DNA of 18,899 nucleotides from Acidimicrobiaceae bacterium (GTDB lineage Bacteria > Actinomycetota > Acidimicrobiia > Acidimicrobiales > MedAcidi-G1). The translations under genes were made by a program, and so were the position numbers. A model generated the notes under the pieces. That model worked only from the letters and a program-made list of their open reading frames with translations. It was not told the DNA's origin and ran no database searches. Positions 15,711-18,899 of this stretch are shown piece by piece (position 1 is the stretch's first letter; every line of letters begins with the position of its first letter). The DNA is taken from NCBI GenBank assembly GCA_003541675.1, contig DPMC01000082.1:1-18899 (forward strand), given 5' to 3'.

Positions 15711-16235
15711 TCAGGACCAGTCTTCGGGATTGTCCTCGACGTGGGCGGCAACCATTTCGCCGTCGATGCCGTCGACGAATACCAGGCCGCGACGTTCGGG
15801 CGGCGATTCGTTCGAATACACGAGAACCCGCCACGTTGGACGGCTCCGTAGGCCGCGCCAGGCCATCTGGGCCGATGCGTGACCAACGGGGAAGCCCACG
15901 GCCCGTACGGCCGCCACCAGCGCGTCAGCCTCGTCGATCTTGAGGCTCCAGCCGGCCTGCAGGTGGTACAGGCCCACCAGGGCGAGGCCAATGGCTCCGG
16001 CGACCAGTCCTCCATCGACCAGCGGCGAGCCTTCAGCCAGCGTGGCAACACAAACGGTGACCGCGGCCAGCACCAGGTAGATGAACCCGGGGATCCGTCG
16101 CCGGTCGTTGTCGGGGAATACGTAGGGCCCGACCAGCCCGGCACCACGTGCGTCTAGGTCGTCGGGAAGTGCGTCGCGAACGTCACCGTCGGCGGGTACG
16201 GGTTCTTCCTCGACGGGTTCGGTGGTCTCGTTCAC
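15711..16235 (-). CDS. Two-helix membrane protein of unknown function
   Basis: 174 aa; I do not recognise the family. The N-terminal 45 residues are acidic and polar (MNETTEPVEEEPVPADGD...) and presumably cytoplasmic. Two hydrophobic segments follow at about 49-67 and 74-93, joined by a short acidic turn. The C-terminal 80 residues form a compact soluble domain with conserved-looking features: GWSLKIDEADALVAAVRAVG, VGHASAQMAWRGLRSRPTWRVLVYS and VFVDGIDGEMVAAHVEDNPEDW. The start is GTG (16233-16235), with no clear Shine-Dalgarno sequence. In Mycobacterium a HIT-family gene occupies this place upstream of pgsA. The location suggests membrane-lipid physiology, but that is inference. Confidence 0.75.
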   Translation of the reverse strand: MNETTEPVEEEPVPADGDVRDALPDDLDARGAGLVGPYVFPDNDRRRIPGFIYLVLAAVTVCVATLAEGSPLVDGGLVAGAIGLALVGLYHLQAGWSLKIDEADALVAAVRAVGFPVGHASAQMAWRGLRSRPTWRVLVYSNESPPERRGLVFVDGIDGEMVAAHVEDNPEDWS

Positions 16236-16246
16236 GGTGAAGGAAT

Positions 16247-16444
16247 CTACCGGGGTCCGTACTCCCGGAAGCCCGTCGAGGCGGGCAGGTCGCCAACGAG
16301 CCTCGACGCCCGCACGAGGCGACTGGCCTCACCCCGGTACGAACCGACTGCCGGCGCCGGGTCCCCTGACATCCACACCTGATCCTCGCCCGTCATGGGC
16401 TGGACGCGACGGACGAGGTGCGAGCGTCCCGGTGAAGTCCCCAT
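16247..16444 (-). CDS. Possible small protein between udk and the membrane protein gene
   Basis: 65 aa from the ATG at 16444, or about 43 aa from a GTG at 16378 that has GAGG five bases upstream. It fits the gap neatly: 19 bases after the udk stop and 11 bases before the next start. Third codon positions are mostly G or C, as in real genes here. The C-terminal half (SGDPAPAVGSYRGE ... RLVGDLPASTGFREY) faintly resembles short zinc-ribbon-like proteins of the GD-LP type but has no cysteine at all. No function can be given. If it is not a gene, this 228-base stretch is an intergenic region with hairpins such as GCCCG/CGGGC at 16271-16286. Confidence 0.4.
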   Translation of the reverse strand: MGTSPGRSHLVRRVQPMTGEDQVWMSGDPAPAVGSYRGEASRLVRASRLVGDLPASTGFREYGPR

Positions 16445-16463
16445 CCCGCAGTCCGAGGCGCTG

Positions 16464-17159
16464 CTAGCTGGATTGCATGTGGCTGGAATGCAGGTGTTCG
16501 ACCGCGCCCATCAGCGTGTCGAGGTTCGCAACCATGTCTGCTGTGCCGTCCATATGCAGGTCGGCGTGTAAGGCACTCGGTCCCACGAACGCTTCGTGCA
16601 TGGGCGCCACGGTCGCCTCGAACTGGGACTGCACCATGGCCGCTGTTCGCCCACGCTCACGCACGTCTCGATCCATGCGACGGGCCAGCCGGATCTCGGC
16701 CGGCGCATCCACGAAGACCGCCAGGTCGAGACGTTGCCGCAGTTCCGGCACAGCCAGGACCAGGATCCCGTCGACTACCACTACGGGGCGAGGCTCCACC
16801 CGTCGGGTCCGCCCCGTCCGGGTGTGGCTGGCGAAGTCGTAGATCGGCACGTCGACCGCCCGACCGGCCAGGAGGCCGTCGAGATGGTCGATCAGCAGCG
16901 CCTCGTCCAACGAGTCCGGATGGTCGTAGTTGACAACGGCCCTCTGCTCGACCGGCAGGTGGGCGAGGTCGTGGTAGTACTCGTCGAACCACAGCACCGA
17001 CGCGTCGTCGCCGAGGCGGGACGTGAGGCCGTTGACCAGCGTGGTCTTCCCCGCTCCACTACCTCCGGCCAGGCCCAGCACCGCGCTCCGCACGGGGGTC
17101 AAGCCTAGGGGGACCGGTCCGGTACGGCCAACGGCCAACGGCCCGGCACCTGGAGGCAT
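16464..17159 (-). CDS. udk: Uridine kinase
   Basis: 231 aa. It phosphorylates uridine (and usually cytidine) in pyrimidine salvage. The P-loop is LAGGSGAGKTT (30-40). FDEYYHDLAHLPVEQRAVVNYDHPDSLDEALL (58-89) matches the family core, including the YDHP motif, followed by VDVPIYDFASHTR (102-114), VVVVDGILVL (126-135), RMDRDVRERGR (161-171) and MVQSQFEATVAPMHEAFV (175-192). The C-terminus is a little divergent and His-rich. The ATG at 17157-17159 gives a 25-residue leader before the first strand. A TTG at 17102 or GTG at 17093 would start nearer the P-loop, and none has a good Shine-Dalgarno sequence. The ATG lies 20 bases after the ahcY stop. A much longer frame reaching back to 17900 is a shadow of ahcY. 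Confidence 0.9.
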   Translation of the reverse strand: MPPGAGPLAVGRTGPVPLGLTPVRSAVLGLAGGSGAGKTTLVNGLTSRLGDDASVLWFDEYYHDLAHLPVEQRAVVNYDHPDSLDEALLIDHLDGLLAGRAVDVPIYDFASHTRTGRTRRVEPRPVVVVDGILVLAVPELRQRLDLAVFVDAPAEIRLARRMDRDVRERGRTAAMVQSQFEATVAPMHEAFVGPSALHADLHMDGTADMVANLDTLMGAVEHLHSSHMQSS

Positions 17160-17179
17160 CCGGCCAACTGGTGGGCGGC

Positions 17180-18637
<1,458 letters not shown>

Positions 18638-18642
18638 GTCGG

Positions 18643-18648
18643 CTCCCT
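18643..18648 (-). promoter_or_regulatory. Ribosome binding site of ahcY
   Basis: AGGGAG on the minus strand, five bases before the ATG. Its first base is also the last base of a 6-bp hairpin. Confidence 0.7.
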
Positions 18649-18740
18649 GGCACGCGAGGTGCCATGTGGTCGGATCCACCCACCGGTCGGGGCCAGCCCG
18701 GACGATGGGGAGATCAGGTTTCTGGACGAAGCCGGGCTGG
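18648..18740 (-). promoter_or_regulatory. Structured 5' leader of ahcY (candidate cis-regulatory RNA)
   Basis: Two perfect inverted repeats are seen. A 9-bp stem, CCAGCCCGG (18732-18740) with CCGGGCTGG (18693-18701), encloses a 30-base loop. A 6-bp stem, TGGCAC (18659-18664) with GTGCCA (18648-18653), ends at the Shine-Dalgarno sequence. The large loop contains CTCCCC (18707-18712), complementary to the GGGAG of the Shine-Dalgarno, so an alternative fold could block translation. It does not match the SAH riboswitch consensus as I remember it. Regulation is inferred, not shown. Confidence 0.4.
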
Positions 18741-18899
18741 GGTCTTCTGACGCCAATTCAGGCAGCCACGGTATTTGCAGGCTACCGGACACCACCGGAT
18801 GAATCGGATCGCCCGGGTGTCACACCCGCTACTCCAGGCCCGGAGCGCGACCAGCCCTACCTCCGATGTCGGCCGGTCGTCGGGCGGGCTTTGCGCACC
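18741..18899. other. Upstream region of ahcY to the window edge, no gene assigned
   Basis: On the minus strand TACCGT (18768-18773) fits a TANNNT -10 box and would give an ahcY leader of about 120 bases, but no -35 element is clear. At the very edge a minus-strand frame ends in TAG at 18857-18859 after residues VRKARPTTGRHRR, which might be the tail of a gene outside the window. A plus-strand ATG at 18799 is open to the edge but lacks a ribosome binding site. None of these can be settled here. Confidence 0.4.

Noticed and set aside
18638..18760. Canonical SAH or SAM riboswitch upstream of ahcY
   Set aside because: The conserved cores I remember are not visible, so I report only a structured leader of unknown type.
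18857..18898. C-terminal tail of another minus-strand gene at the right edge
   Set aside because: Only 13 codons are visible and several frames are open there; it cannot be supported as a gene.

Overview
This is a GC-rich stretch of a bacterial chromosome in which every gene I can support lies on the minus strand, so reading order runs from the right edge to the left. Gene content and order point to an actinobacterium. The run pgsA, acyltransferase, pimA, (insert), pdxS, pdxT, yebC, ruvC, ruvA, ruvB, yajC, secD, secF, rel matches the conserved order known from Mycobacterium and Streptomyces. The phosphatidylinositol mannoside genes, the SAHase type and the GTG starts agree. Two features are less typical of the well-studied genera: queA and tgt sit between ruvB and yajC (an order familiar from Firmicutes and Proteobacteria), and ahcY, udk and small unknown genes sit upstream of pgsA. 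My best guess is a deep-branching lineage such as Acidimicrobiia, but that is inference.

Layout in transcription order: ahcY (SAH hydrolase) behind a structured 5' leader; udk (uridine kinase); a possible tiny gene; a two-helix membrane protein of unknown function; a phosphatidylinositol cluster (PIP synthase pgsA, LpxL/PatA-like acyltransferase, pimA); a pair of overlapping unknown genes (an HtpX/M48-like protein without its zinc site, and a DUF3048 lipoprotein); the PLP synthase genes pdxS and pdxT; a yebC-type regulator; the Holliday-junction genes ruvC, ruvA and ruvB; the queuosine tRNA-modification genes queA and tgt; the Sec accessory genes yajC, secD and secF; and the 5' part of a RelA/SpoT homologue that runs off the left edge.

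Many junctions are translationally coupled: 4-base overlaps at ruvC/ruvA, queA/tgt and secD/secF, a stop/start overlap between the M48-like and DUF3048 genes, and a 16-base overlap at acyltransferase/pimA. Breaks with room for promoters are 18638-18899, 16236-16463, 15582-15710, 3806-3967 and 597-791.

Most of the window is ordinary housekeeping. There is no CRISPR array, mobile element, tRNA, rRNA or phage gene. The most interesting points are a Tgt that has lost all three zinc-binding cysteines but keeps its catalytic aspartates, an HtpX-like pseudo-protease coupled to a DUF3048 lipoprotein, a structured ahcY leader with a potential anti-Shine-Dalgarno segment, and two ECF-sigma-like promoter candidates in front of rel.
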